DNA of 64,000 nt from Candidatus Fermentithermobacillaceae bacterium. GTDB taxonomy: Bacteria > Bacillota > Sulfobacillia > Fermentithermobacillales > Fermentithermobacillaceae. Position numbers and translations under genes: made by a program. The notes under the pieces were generated by a model. That model had not been told where the DNA came from, did not search any database, and saw only the letters and a program-made list of their open reading frames with translations. Location of the stretch: the NCBI GenBank assembly GCA_012842685.1, contig DUSI01000026.1, forward strand, positions 1-64,000, read 5' to 3'. Below, one piece after another: positions 42,320 to 49,789 of this stretch. The first letter of the stretch is position 1, and the number at the start of each line of letters is the position of its first letter.

Positions 42320-42751
42320 GTGCATTGGGGTGTATGAATCGCTCTAGCAGTTGTCTGTGCCGCCATCGAGATAGTCACCCCCTCGCTTTTCTTCGTGGGG
42401 TGGTTCGGCATCGGAGCTCTTACGGGGGCAGTGGCGTCGATGTTGGGGGTAGGACTGCCGGGTCAGGTGCTTTCCTCCGTCGTGGTATCTGTTGCCCTCG
42501 TCCTAAGCACGAGACGGTTTGCCGCCAAGTGGACAGGCAAAGATGACCAGGTCAGGACCGCCGTCGACGCCCTCGTAGGCAAGACCGCCGTCGTTACCAA
42601 GGAGATACAGGGCAACGAGCGGGGGCTGGTGAAGGTAGGCGGTGAGGAGTGGTCTGCGAAGTCGGAAGACGGCAGGACCATACCACAGGGAGTGCAGGTC
42701 GAGATCCTCAGAGTCGACGGAGTCCATCTGGTGGTTAAGGCGCCTGAGTGA
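42320..42751 (+). pseudogene. NfeD-like protein with an in-frame TGA
   Basis: NfeD proteins have membrane helices and an OB-fold domain and work with stomatin-type SPFH proteins at the membrane. A GTG at 42320 with GGAGGGG 7 nt upstream begins the frame V-H-W-G-V, then TGA, then IALAVVCAAIEIVTPSLFF. The family has a hydrophobic or Trp residue here and the frame after the TGA is perfectly NfeD-like through the OB fold (LVGKTAVVTKEI to VEILRVDGVHLVVK). Codon 6 is therefore probably TGG changed to TGA, by mutation or sequencing error. Restart at the GTG at 42395 would lose the first helix. Its end overlaps the stomatin-type remnant. Confidence 0.75.
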
Positions 42752-43113
42752 CGCGTGTCTTTCCGAAGACGGCGGCGATACTGAGGGCCGAAGGGGAGAA
42801 GGAAGCCGCGATCAAGATAGCCGAAGGTCAGAGGCAGGCGGCCATCCTCAAGGCCCAGGGCGAGGCAGAAGCCATTTTGGCGGTGGAGCGCGCGAAGGCC
42901 GAAGCGATGACCTTGATGTTTAACGCCATCAAAGCGGCTGATCCGACCAAGGAAGTGGTGGCCATCCGGTCCCTCGAAGCCCTGGAGAAGGTCGCCGACG
43001 GAAAGGCCACCAAGATGGTCGTCCCGGCCGAAGCCATGGCGATATTTGGGGCCCTTTCGGGGCTCAAGGAAGTCCTCGAAGGCCAGGAGGATAGCGAGGG
43101 ACGGAAAGGCTAG
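42748..43113 (+). pseudogene. C-terminal remnant of a stomatin/SPFH protein
   Basis: The 121-aa product is the tail of a stomatin/prohibitin-like protein: the Ala/Glu-rich coiled coil (AEGEKEAAIKIAEGQRQAA) and the closing SLEALEKVADGKATKMVVP motif. The N-terminal membrane helix and the whole SPFH domain (about 180-200 residues) are missing. It starts in a GTGA overlap with nfeD, where a complete stomatin gene would begin. An internal deletion that joined the gene start region to its tail is the simplest explanation. With the nfeD defect, the pair looks inactive. Confidence 0.75.
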
Positions 43114-43176
43114 GGCTCTTGAACGCGGACGCGCCAGCCCGTAAGCACGAGCATCTCCTGCTCCCATAAGAACCTA

Positions 43177-43206
43177 AGGCCCCGGCGGCATCTGGCCCCG
43201 GGGCCT
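43177..43206 (+). terminator. hairpin after the stomatin remnant
   Basis: AGGCCCCGG (43177-43185) and CCGGGGCCT (43198-43206) form a perfect 9-bp stem downstream of the stomatin-type remnant and before the fabK promoter. Only GTGCAC follows, so the T-run is weak. Confidence 0.55.
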
Positions 43207-43231
43207 GTGCACGTAGCGGTGCACATATTCG

Positions 43232-43260
43232 TTGGCACCGGCCCCGCCTGATGGTAGAAT
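43232..43260 (+). promoter_or_regulatory. sigma-70-type promoter of fabK
   Basis: TTGGCA (43232-43237), a 17-bp spacer and TAGAAT (43255-43260) form a good vegetative promoter ending 27 bases before the GTG start. Confidence 0.7.
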
Positions 43261-43287
43261 GGGCAAAAATCTTCTGGGGGAGTAGCA

Positions 43288-44238
43288 GTGACCATCCGCA
43301 CGAAACTGTGTGACATGCTGGGCATCGAATATCCCATCATCCAAGGCGGGATGGCGTGGGTGGCCACGGCGGAGCTCGCCGCAGCGGTGAGCGAGGCCGG
43401 AGGCCTGGGCGTCATAGGCGCGGGCAACGCCCCTCCCGATGTTGTGCGGAGCGAGGTGCGCAAGGCGAAATCCCTTACATCTAAACCCTTCGGTGTGAAC
43501 GTGTACTTCATGTCGCCCTACGCGGCGGAAGTCATCGAAGTCCTGATAGAAGAGAAGGTCCCCGTCGTTACGACCGGCGCGGGAAACCCCGGGAAGTACG
43601 TCCCCAGGATGAAAGAAGCCGGGATGAAGGTGCTTTCACTCGTCGCCAGCGTCAATCTGGCCAAGCGCCTTGAGCGGGCGGGAGTGGATGCCCTCGTCGC
43701 CGAGGGGATGGAATGCGGAGGGCACATAGGGGATATAGCCACTATGCCGCTGGTCCCGCAGATCGTCGACGCTGTCGATATCCCCGTGGTTGCGGCAGGC
43801 GGATTCTTCGACGGGCGAGGGCTGGTCGCCGCGCTCGCCCTGGGGGCGGCCGGCATCCAGATGGGCACGAGGTTTATCTGCGCCGCCGAATGCACAGTAC
43901 ATGAGAATTACAAGCAGGCAGTCATAAGGGCCAGAGATAGGGATACGGTGATCACGGGGAGGACGACTGGACATCCCGTTCGGGTCCTCGACAACAAGCT
44001 TGCCCGTGAGTTCCTCGCCCTTGAGGCCAAAGGGGCGAGCGCCGCGGAGCTCGAGGCCCTCGGCGTGGGACGCTTGCGTGCGGCCGTAGTTGACGGAGAC
44101 GTGGACTACGGTTCTCTTATGGCCGGCCAGGTGGCCGCCATGGTGCAGAAAGTGGAACCGGCCAGGGAGATCATCAGGCACATAATGGAGACCGCGGAAG
44201 AGACGCTTGCGAGGCTTGAGGGGATAAGGCGGGGTTAG
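43288..44238 (+). CDS. fabK: FabK-type enoyl-ACP reductase / nitronate monooxygenase family
   Basis: This is an FMN TIM-barrel of the 2-nitropropane dioxygenase superfamily. The start (MLGIEYPIIQGGMAWVA), GAGNAPP, the central GMECGGHIG and AAGGFFDGRGLVAALALGA closely match FabK, which reduces enoyl-ACP in fatty acid synthesis. Nitronate monooxygenase is the alternative for the superfamily. The GTG has GGGGGAG 5 nt upstream and its own promoter. No other fab genes are in the window, so it may be a stand-alone copy. Confidence 0.85.
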   Translation: MTIRTKLCDMLGIEYPIIQGGMAWVATAELAAAVSEAGGLGVIGAGNAPPDVVRSEVRKAKSLTSKPFGVNVYFMSPYAAEVIEVLIEEKVPVVTTGAGNPGKYVPRMKEAGMKVLSLVASVNLAKRLERAGVDALVAEGMECGGHIGDIATMPLVPQIVDAVDIPVVAAGGFFDGRGLVAALALGAAGIQMGTRFICAAECTVHENYKQAVIRARDRDTVITGRTTGHPVRVLDNKLAREFLALEAKGASAAELEALGVGRLRAAVVDGDVDYGSLMAGQVAAMVQKVEPAREIIRHIMETAEETLARLEGIRRG

Positions 44239-44382
44239 CGCCCTACGGCGGCCTTTGTCGGACGCGGCGGTGAACCTAGGGCAGCCCGGTCAGTCTCAAT
44301 CGGTCTCAAAGCGGCGGCTCGAGGAACGCATGTTCCCGGGTAAACATAAGATATGCTGCGACTTGGAGGGGAGGTGCGGACG

Positions 44383-44652
44383 ATGGCTTCCAGCAAGGAA
44401 CTCAGGGAAGTCATCAGGCGGGCTTTGGATACGCCCCGTGTGGTGGGCGCAGGTTTGGGAGCGCGGCCCATACCCGGCCCGTGCGGAGGCCGCGGCGAGC
44501 CGGTGCTCACGGTAATGGTGGAAAGCCTCAGCCCCGGAGACAGCGAATCGTTTGCCAGGGCACTCGGTCGCAGCTCTTCACGTCCCGTAGAGGTCATAGA
44601 GGTCGGAAAGATATCCGCGCTCGTGGAGGAGAAGCCTGATAAGGACTCTTGA
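44383..44652 (+). CDS. small hypothetical protein, 89 aa
   Basis: I do not recognise a named family with confidence. The protein has a basic helical N terminus (SSKELREVIRRALDTP), then VVGAGLGARPIPGPCGGRGEPVLTV, which resembles the short N-terminal region of some bacterial trypsin-like proteins (VGVGxG ... G ... xAVxVYV), but no protease domain follows. GGGGAGGTG lies 6 nt before the ATG at 44383, so translation is well supported. It stands between fabK and a convergent superoxide dismutase. Confidence 0.65.
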   Translation: MASSKELREVIRRALDTPRVVGAGLGARPIPGPCGGRGEPVLTVMVESLSPGDSESFARALGRSSSRPVEVIEVGKISALVEEKPDKDS

Positions 44653-44711
44653 TCCGGTTTGAGCCGGCCGGTTTCTGGAGAGGCAGCAGGCATAGGTTCC
44701 CCTTTTGTTTT

Positions 44712-44741
44712 GCAAAAAAGCAGAGCCCCGTGAGGGGCTCT
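44712..44741 (-). terminator. intrinsic terminator of the sod gene
   Basis: On the minus strand AGAGCCCC, a 4-nt loop and GGGGCTCT form a perfect 8-bp stem followed by GCTTTTTTG. It lies 50 bases past the superoxide dismutase stop. Confidence 0.85.
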
Positions 44742-44791
44742 TACTGTTCGAAGAAAAACGCGAGTCTTGTTCGAAGAAACAGGGAGTCTGG

Positions 44792-45511
44792 TTACCGGAC
44801 CAGCGGCACGCAGGACTTCATGGCGTAAGCCATCCTGCGCTCGACGTCGTTCCAGTCTACCAGGTTCCACCATGCCTTGAGGTACTCTCCGCGCCTGTTC
44901 TGGTAATCCAGGTAGTAGGCGTGCTCCCACACGTCTACGACCAGGATCGGGATGGCGCCCCACGAAGTGAGGTTCTCGTGGCGCCTTGCTTGGAGCACCT
45001 CGAGCCTCTGCCAGGCCGGGTTCCACGCCAGCGCCGCCCAGCCCGAACCTTGCACCTGCTCGGCCGCTGCGGTGAGCTGGCCCTTCATGGCGTCAAAAGA
45101 GCCGAAGGACAGCTCGATCCAGGCCAGCATCGGCTTATCCGGCTCGGGCTTCCTCACCGAAGGCGGAGCCATGTTGGACCAGTAGATGCTGTGGAGGATG
45201 TGGCCGCTCCCGTTGAAGGCCACCTGCTCGGCCCAGTAGCGGTTGTTGGCGAAGTTCCCTTCTTGACGCTGCTTGGCGAGCTCCTGCTCCGCCTGGTTGA
45301 GTCCTGTGACATATGCCTTGTGGTGCAGGTCGTGGTGGATCCTGACCGTCTCGCGACCTATGTAGGGTTCCAGCGCTTCATACGGGTACGGAAGGGGAGG
45401 CAGTTCGTGTTGGCCGATAGCGACGCGAGGGCAGCAGGCTGCGACGTCTTCCGCCGTGAGGATCTTTGCCTGCTGATCGTTGCAGCATTCAGGTTTCTTG
45501 CTTTCGGACAT
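44792..45511 (-). CDS. Fe/Mn superoxide dismutase with Cys-rich N terminus
   Basis: The enzyme dismutates superoxide. Metal ligands are in RIHHDLHH, GSGHILHSIYW and the signature DVWEHAYY; the C-terminal half is complete. About 30 extra residues at the N terminus carry two Cys-Cys pairs (9-10 and 26-27), not present in standard Fe/Mn enzymes. This extension might bind metal or tether the protein; no membrane segment is visible. A TTGACC/TAGTGT promoter and a strong terminator frame the gene as a single unit. Confidence 0.95.
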   Translation of the reverse strand: MSESKKPECCNDQQAKILTAEDVAACCPRVAIGQHELPPLPYPYEALEPYIGRETVRIHHDLHHKAYVTGLNQAEQELAKQRQEGNFANNRYWAEQVAFNGSGHILHSIYWSNMAPPSVRKPEPDKPMLAWIELSFGSFDAMKGQLTAAAEQVQGSGWAALAWNPAWQRLEVLQARRHENLTSWGAIPILVVDVWEHAYYLDYQNRRGEYLKAWWNLVDWNDVERRMAYAMKSCVPLVR

Positions 45512-45541
45512 TCACAACACCTCACTCCGTTTGTGATGGTT

Positions 45542-45569
45542 ACACTACCATTATGTGTTTTCCGGTCAA
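45542..45569 (-). promoter_or_regulatory. promoter of the sod gene
   Basis: On the minus strand TTGACC (45564-45569), a 16-bp spacer and TAGTGT (45542-45547) form a moderate sigma-70-type promoter about 30 bases before the start codon. Confidence 0.55.
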
Positions 45570-45669
45570 GATAACCAATATCTATGGGCATATTTCCACG
45601 AGTAGACAGGAGTGAGGCGCTCTCGTTTTGAAAAACATCAGGAAGCGGCTACGAAAAGGAGGGCCAGGA

Positions 45670-46833
45670 TTGGCAAGGACCGTCCTTAATGAAGAGATCC
45701 TCGAGGCGGCGGTCGCCGGCGGCAGCTTCTACGGGGGCGGAGGCGGCGGTTCGCCGGAGCTTGGAAGAAAACTCGGGAAAATGGCATTGGAGATCAAGCG
45801 GGCCGGGAAGTCTCCTTCCGGTCAGGCCCTTACCCTCTTGGACCTAGACGATCTCCCCGGCGATGCGCTCCTCCTCACGGTGTCGGCGGTCGGTTCCCCG
45901 GCGGGCAAGGGATACCATGCCGGACCCGAGGAGTACGCTAGGGCAGTTGAGTTTTTCAGGGAGAAGACCGGGCTCGAGGTCGCGGGCCTCATCGCGAACG
46001 AGTGCGGCGGGCTGGCCACGGTGAACGGGTGGATCCAGTCGGCCGGAACCGGGCTTTCCGTGGTAGACGCCCCGTGCAACGGGCGGGCCCATCCCACGGG
46101 CATAATGGGCTCCATGGGACTGCACAGGGTAAAGGGATATGAGTCTATACAGGCGGTGGTCGGAGGGAGCCGCGAAGCGGGGACGTACCTGGAAGCGCTC
46201 GTGCAGGGCAGCCTCTCCTTCGCTGATTCCGTCGTAAGGCAAGCAGCGGCGTACACCGGCGGGCTTGTGGCCGTGGCCAGAAACCCCGTGACGGTTTCCT
46301 ACGCCCGGGAACACAACGCCGCAGGCGCCATTTCTCTGTGCATACGAGTGGGGAAGGCCATGCTGGAAGCCGGCCACGGAGAGGACCGGATCAGGGCCGC
46401 CGCGGAGGCTTCCGGGGGTTACGTCGCCCTGAAAGGCGTTGTGGCCGTAAAGCGCCTCGTGAGCGCGGGCGGGTTTGACACCGGCGTCCTGATAGTGGAG
46501 TCGGGCGATGGGGCGTACGAGATCACCTTCTGGAATGAGTACATAACCCTCGAGAGGACCGAAAGAGGCGGGAGCGGCCATCCCGCTGGATCTGCCCAAA
46601 CCGCCGGCTCCGGGCGCTCCGAGCGGCTTGCCACTTTCCCAGATCTCATCGCTACGCTCGACCTATGCAGCGGCTTTCCCGTGTCGTCCGCCGAGGTGAA
46701 AGAGGGGCAAGGGATCGCGGTGGTCGTGGTGCCCCGGTCAGAGCTCATCCTGGGAGCCGGCGTGAAAGACCCGGAGCTTTATGCGCCCGTCGAGCAGGCG
46801 GTTGGCAAGGACATCGTCAGGTATGTATTCTGA
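45670..46833 (+). CDS. DUF917 family protein (thiohydantoin desulfurase-like)
   Basis: This 387-aa protein belongs to DUF917, whose members are linked to S-methyl-thiohydantoin or hydantoin metabolism and often lie with hydantoinase-type genes. The N-terminal Gly run (SFYGGGGGGSPELG) and ANECGGLATVNGW are typical. The TTG at 45670 has AAAGGAGG 7 nt upstream and gives the usual family N terminus, so it is preferred to the TTG at 45628. A 20-residue Gly/Ser insert lies near residue 310. It heads the DUF917-DUF1177-AroM run. Confidence 0.85.
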   Translation: MARTVLNEEILEAAVAGGSFYGGGGGGSPELGRKLGKMALEIKRAGKSPSGQALTLLDLDDLPGDALLLTVSAVGSPAGKGYHAGPEEYARAVEFFREKTGLEVAGLIANECGGLATVNGWIQSAGTGLSVVDAPCNGRAHPTGIMGSMGLHRVKGYESIQAVVGGSREAGTYLEALVQGSLSFADSVVRQAAAYTGGLVAVARNPVTVSYAREHNAAGAISLCIRVGKAMLEAGHGEDRIRAAAEASGGYVALKGVVAVKRLVSAGGFDTGVLIVESGDGAYEITFWNEYITLERTERGGSGHPAGSAQTAGSGRSERLATFPDLIATLDLCSGFPVSSAEVKEGQGIAVVVVPRSELILGAGVKDPELYAPVEQAVGKDIVRYVF

Positions 46834-46956
46834 CCAGGCGAATGGTTTCAAAGCTCGGTCGTCTGCGGTATCGCGAGAAGTACTTCTGAAGTAGAGAGCC
46901 GGACAGGACATGTGAAGTGGAAGACCGGACAGGACGTACGCAGGGAGGAAGGCAAC

Positions 46957-47898
46957 ATGAGTTTCAGGGCGGTGCTGGATGCCATCGAACTCTTGGATAG
47001 CCCGAAAGCCTCGGGGCAAGCGGTTGTGGACGCCGTGAAAGCGGCGGGGGCTAGCTGCGAGGCTTCATGCAAGACCATCTACGGCGAGAAAGGTCATACC
47101 GACTTCGTGAGGATCCTGCTCCCGGGAAAGAGGGGAAAATCCGCCGGAGGAAACGCTCCCACGCTGGGGATCATAGGACGCCTGGGAGGCGTGGGCGCCA
47201 GGCCCGAGGCCATAGGGATGGTGTCCGACGCCGACGGCGCGGTGACGGCGGTGGCCGCGGCCCTCAAACTCTCGAGGATGGCGGCCCGGGGAGATGTCCT
47301 GCCCGGAGACGTGATAGTATGCACCCACGTGTGCCCGAATTCACCGACGATACCCCACGACCCCGTGCCGTTTATGGGAGCGCCGGTGGATATGTCCACG
47401 ATGAACAGGCACGAAGTGGATCCTGCCATGGACGCCATTTTGTCTGTGGACACCACGAAAGGCAACAGGGTGATAAACGTGAGGGGCTTTGCTATATCGC
47501 CCACCGTCAAAGACGGGTACATCCTCAGGATAAGCGAAGACCTCCTGGACATAATGGGCATCGTCACGGGCAGGCTCCCGGTGACGTTCCCCATAACGAC
47601 CCAGGACATAACCCCTTACGGGAACGGGGTTTATCACCTGAACAGCATCCTCCAACCGGCTACAGCGACCGATGTCCCCGTGGTGGGTGTAGCCATTACC
47701 GCCTGCACCGCGGTCCCGGGCTGCGCCACCGGTGCCAGCCACCCCACGGACATCGAAGAAGCGACACGGTTCGTGATAGAAGTGGCCAAGGCCTTCGGGG
47801 CAGGGAAGTGCAAGTTCTACGACGCGGACGAGTTTGAGATCCTAGTGCGCCTTTACGGCACCATGTCGCACCTGAGGACTCTGGGGAAGGGGACCTGA
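46957..47898 (+). CDS. DUF1177 family protein
   Basis: This 313-aa protein matches DUF1177 across its length: HVCPNSPTIPHDPVPFMG, SVDTTKGNRVIN, and VAITACTAVPGCATGASHPTDIEEATRFV. The family has no known activity; its conserved His, Asp and Cys residues suggest a metal enzyme. GGGAGGAAGG lies just before the ATG at 46957; an upstream in-frame start at 46912 has none. It lies between DUF917 and AroM, an order I have seen associated with peptide or hydantoin metabolism. Confidence 0.88.
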   Translation: MSFRAVLDAIELLDSPKASGQAVVDAVKAAGASCEASCKTIYGEKGHTDFVRILLPGKRGKSAGGNAPTLGIIGRLGGVGARPEAIGMVSDADGAVTAVAAALKLSRMAARGDVLPGDVIVCTHVCPNSPTIPHDPVPFMGAPVDMSTMNRHEVDPAMDAILSVDTTKGNRVINVRGFAISPTVKDGYILRISEDLLDIMGIVTGRLPVTFPITTQDITPYGNGVYHLNSILQPATATDVPVVGVAITACTAVPGCATGASHPTDIEEATRFVIEVAKAFGAGKCKFYDADEFEILVRLYGTMSHLRTLGKGT

Positions 47899-47982
47899 GA
47901 TTACCCCGGAGCCTTTGAGCGGGTGCCTTGGGCACCATGCGTCCCGGGGCTGGCGTCACGTTCCGACAAAGCCGGGTGGGGA

Positions 47983-48012
47983 TTGCAAGGAAAGGTAATA
48001 TCTGGTTATAAT
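47983..48012 (+). promoter_or_regulatory. sigma-70-type promoter of aroM
   Basis: TTGCAA (47983-47988), an 18-bp spacer and TATAAT (48007-48012) lie about 93 bases before the aroM start, indicating that aroM can be transcribed apart from DUF1177. Confidence 0.65.
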
Positions 48013-48105
48013 TTGTAGGGCCGGTGAACGCGGGGTGCCGGCTCATACGACGATGGCATGGAAAGGCGAGGCTGAGTATTCCGTTTGAAAGGGGAGGGTA
48101 CCCCA

Positions 48106-48885
48106 GTGGCTTCTACCGGTGCCCATAAGGGACATATGGCACAGACGATAGGCGGATCCAAGGAGTACGAGCCTGCGAGGATATTGGGGACGGTGACGAT
48201 AGGCCAGTCGCCCAGGACGGACCTCATCCCCGAGCTGAAGGCGGCTATGGGGTTAGAGGAAGATGGACGATCGCGAACGCCGGTGAAGGTGATCGAGGCG
48301 GGGGCGCTGGACGGTCTTACCCTTGAAGAAGTGGAGAAACTCGCTCCCCAGCCGGGCGACTACGTGCTGGTCACCAGGATGGCCGACGGGACTCCCGTCA
48401 AGATCGCCGAAAAGCATATCCTCCGGAGGATGGAGGAGCAGATAAAACGGCTTGTGGCAGAAGGAGCGGACGTTGTCGCCCTGGTGTGCACCGGGGAGTT
48501 CCCAGAGTTCCCTTGCGAGAAGCTCCTCGTAAAACCCCAGCTGGTGCTGTTCCACGCGGTTTCGGCGGTAGCCGCGGGCAGAAGGCTCGGAGTATTGCTC
48601 CCCGACGAAGACCAGATAGAGCAGGGGTACCTGCGCTGGTCCGCCGTCCACGGTGACCGGGAATCTCCTCGGGACCTCGTGAGGATCGAAGCGGCCTCGC
48701 CGTATGGCGATCCCGCGCAGGTCGAGGAAGCGGCCCGGAAGCTCAAGGAATGGGGTGCCGAGATAATCGTCATGGACTGCATCGGGTACACGATGGCCAT
48801 GAAGGAACGAGTGAGATCACTAACCGGCGTGCCTGTACTCCTCGCCAGATCGATCCTGGGAAGGGTCATTGCCGAGCTCTTGTAG
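48106..48885 (+). CDS. aroM: AroM family protein
   Basis: The protein is a full-length AroM family member (259 aa) with the typical start GTVTIGQSPRTDLIPEL and the C-terminal AEIIVMDCIGYTM. AroM is related in fold to Asp/Glu/hydantoin racemases; its function is unknown, and the name only reflects linkage to aro genes in E. coli. The GTG at 48106 has GGGGAGGG 7 nt upstream and is preferred to a TTG at 48085. With DUF917 and DUF1177 it forms a conserved-looking trio of uncharacterised enzymes. Confidence 0.88.
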   Translation: MASTGAHKGHMAQTIGGSKEYEPARILGTVTIGQSPRTDLIPELKAAMGLEEDGRSRTPVKVIEAGALDGLTLEEVEKLAPQPGDYVLVTRMADGTPVKIAEKHILRRMEEQIKRLVAEGADVVALVCTGEFPEFPCEKLLVKPQLVLFHAVSAVAAGRRLGVLLPDEDQIEQGYLRWSAVHGDRESPRDLVRIEAASPYGDPAQVEEAARKLKEWGAEIIVMDCIGYTMAMKERVRSLTGVPVLLARSILGRVIAELL

Positions 48886-49018
48886 GAAGGTCCGGCCCAA
48901 GACTTCTATAGCAAGATTCTCATAGCAAACCTCTTCCACCTGCCCAAACTCCACAGCGAGGTGCCGGGGGTAGGGTGGGTCTTGCCCGAAAAAACCCGCA
49001 AAGCCTAGGAGGTGTTCC

Positions 49019-49789
49019 ATGAAAAGACGCATCGAGGCAGTCGAACGACGGCTGGAAAACATCGAGAAGACCGTATCTGGACTCAGGAAATTCGTGATGA
49101 CCATGAGCGGCGGCGAGTATGGGAGTGGCCTTGGGGCGGAAGAGCGAGTATCCGACGGGTCGCATGGGGGCGTTTCCCGCGGTGCTCAGGAAGTCCCAGC
49201 ACGTGGCGTGTATTACGAGCCTTCGGGCCATGGAAGTCGTACGCCCAAAGATGAGACTCCCGGAGTGCTGCACAACTCGCTGGGCGAGCTCTTCTCCATC
49301 AAACTGGTCTGCCCGACCTTTTTCCGGTGCCTCGATATCGCCATACCTTACTGCACGGTAAGCTTCCCCTCCAGCAAGGAATGGCTTGCAAAGCAGGTGA
49401 GGGAAGGCATGCACTTCTTCATATACGTCACGTCTCCCGTGAGGAAAGTGATAGGCCTGGCGCGGGCGCTGGGGCCCGCCGAGTTCCGGGGAGATGTGAC
49501 TCCTTCCCGGCCGTGGGTCGTGCCCATGGAGTGGGTGATCGGGCCGAAGGCCGGCGGAGTTACGTTCTCGGAAGCCGGAATCGCCGTGCGTTCCCGCCCG
49601 GGAGACACCGTCTACGCCATCCCCGAGGATGTGGCCAAACGCCTGGTGGATGCGCTGATACCCCTTCCAGACCTCGACGAGGCCGAAGTGGCGAGGCTCA
49701 GGAGCCGCTTTGGAGTGGGCGAAGGGCGGGAGAAGGCGGGGAGCCTGAGTTACTCGATATCCTCAAACTCCACGTCCAGCAGGGGGTAG
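49019..49789 (+). CDS. hypothetical protein, coiled coil plus EVE/ASCH-like region
   Basis: A short coiled coil (residues 1-28) and a low-complexity Gly/Ser stretch (29-85) precede a folded region (about 90-215) with WLAKQVREGMHFFIYVTSPV, RPWVVPMEWVIGPKAGG and GDTVYAIPEDVAKRLVDAL. The pattern recalls EVE or PUA-like modified-base-binding domains, but I cannot confirm the family. AGGAGGT lies 5 nt before the ATG, so it is translated. Its 3' end overlaps the convergent VanX-like gene by 40 bases. No neighbour suggests a role. Confidence 0.65.
   Translation: MKRRIEAVERRLENIEKTVSGLRKFVMTMSGGEYGSGLGAEERVSDGSHGGVSRGAQEVPARGVYYEPSGHGSRTPKDETPGVLHNSLGELFSIKLVCPTFFRCLDIAIPYCTVSFPSSKEWLAKQVREGMHFFIYVTSPVRKVIGLARALGPAEFRGDVTPSRPWVVPMEWVIGPKAGGVTFSEAGIAVRSRPGDTVYAIPEDVAKRLVDALIPLPDLDEAEVARLRSRFGVGEGREKAGSLSYSISSNSTSSRG

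Noticed and set aside
42335-42337. TGA read as selenocysteine in NfeD
   Set aside because: NfeD is not a selenoprotein family, the position is a hydrophobic/Trp site and no hairpin like a bacterial SECIS is evident just after it.
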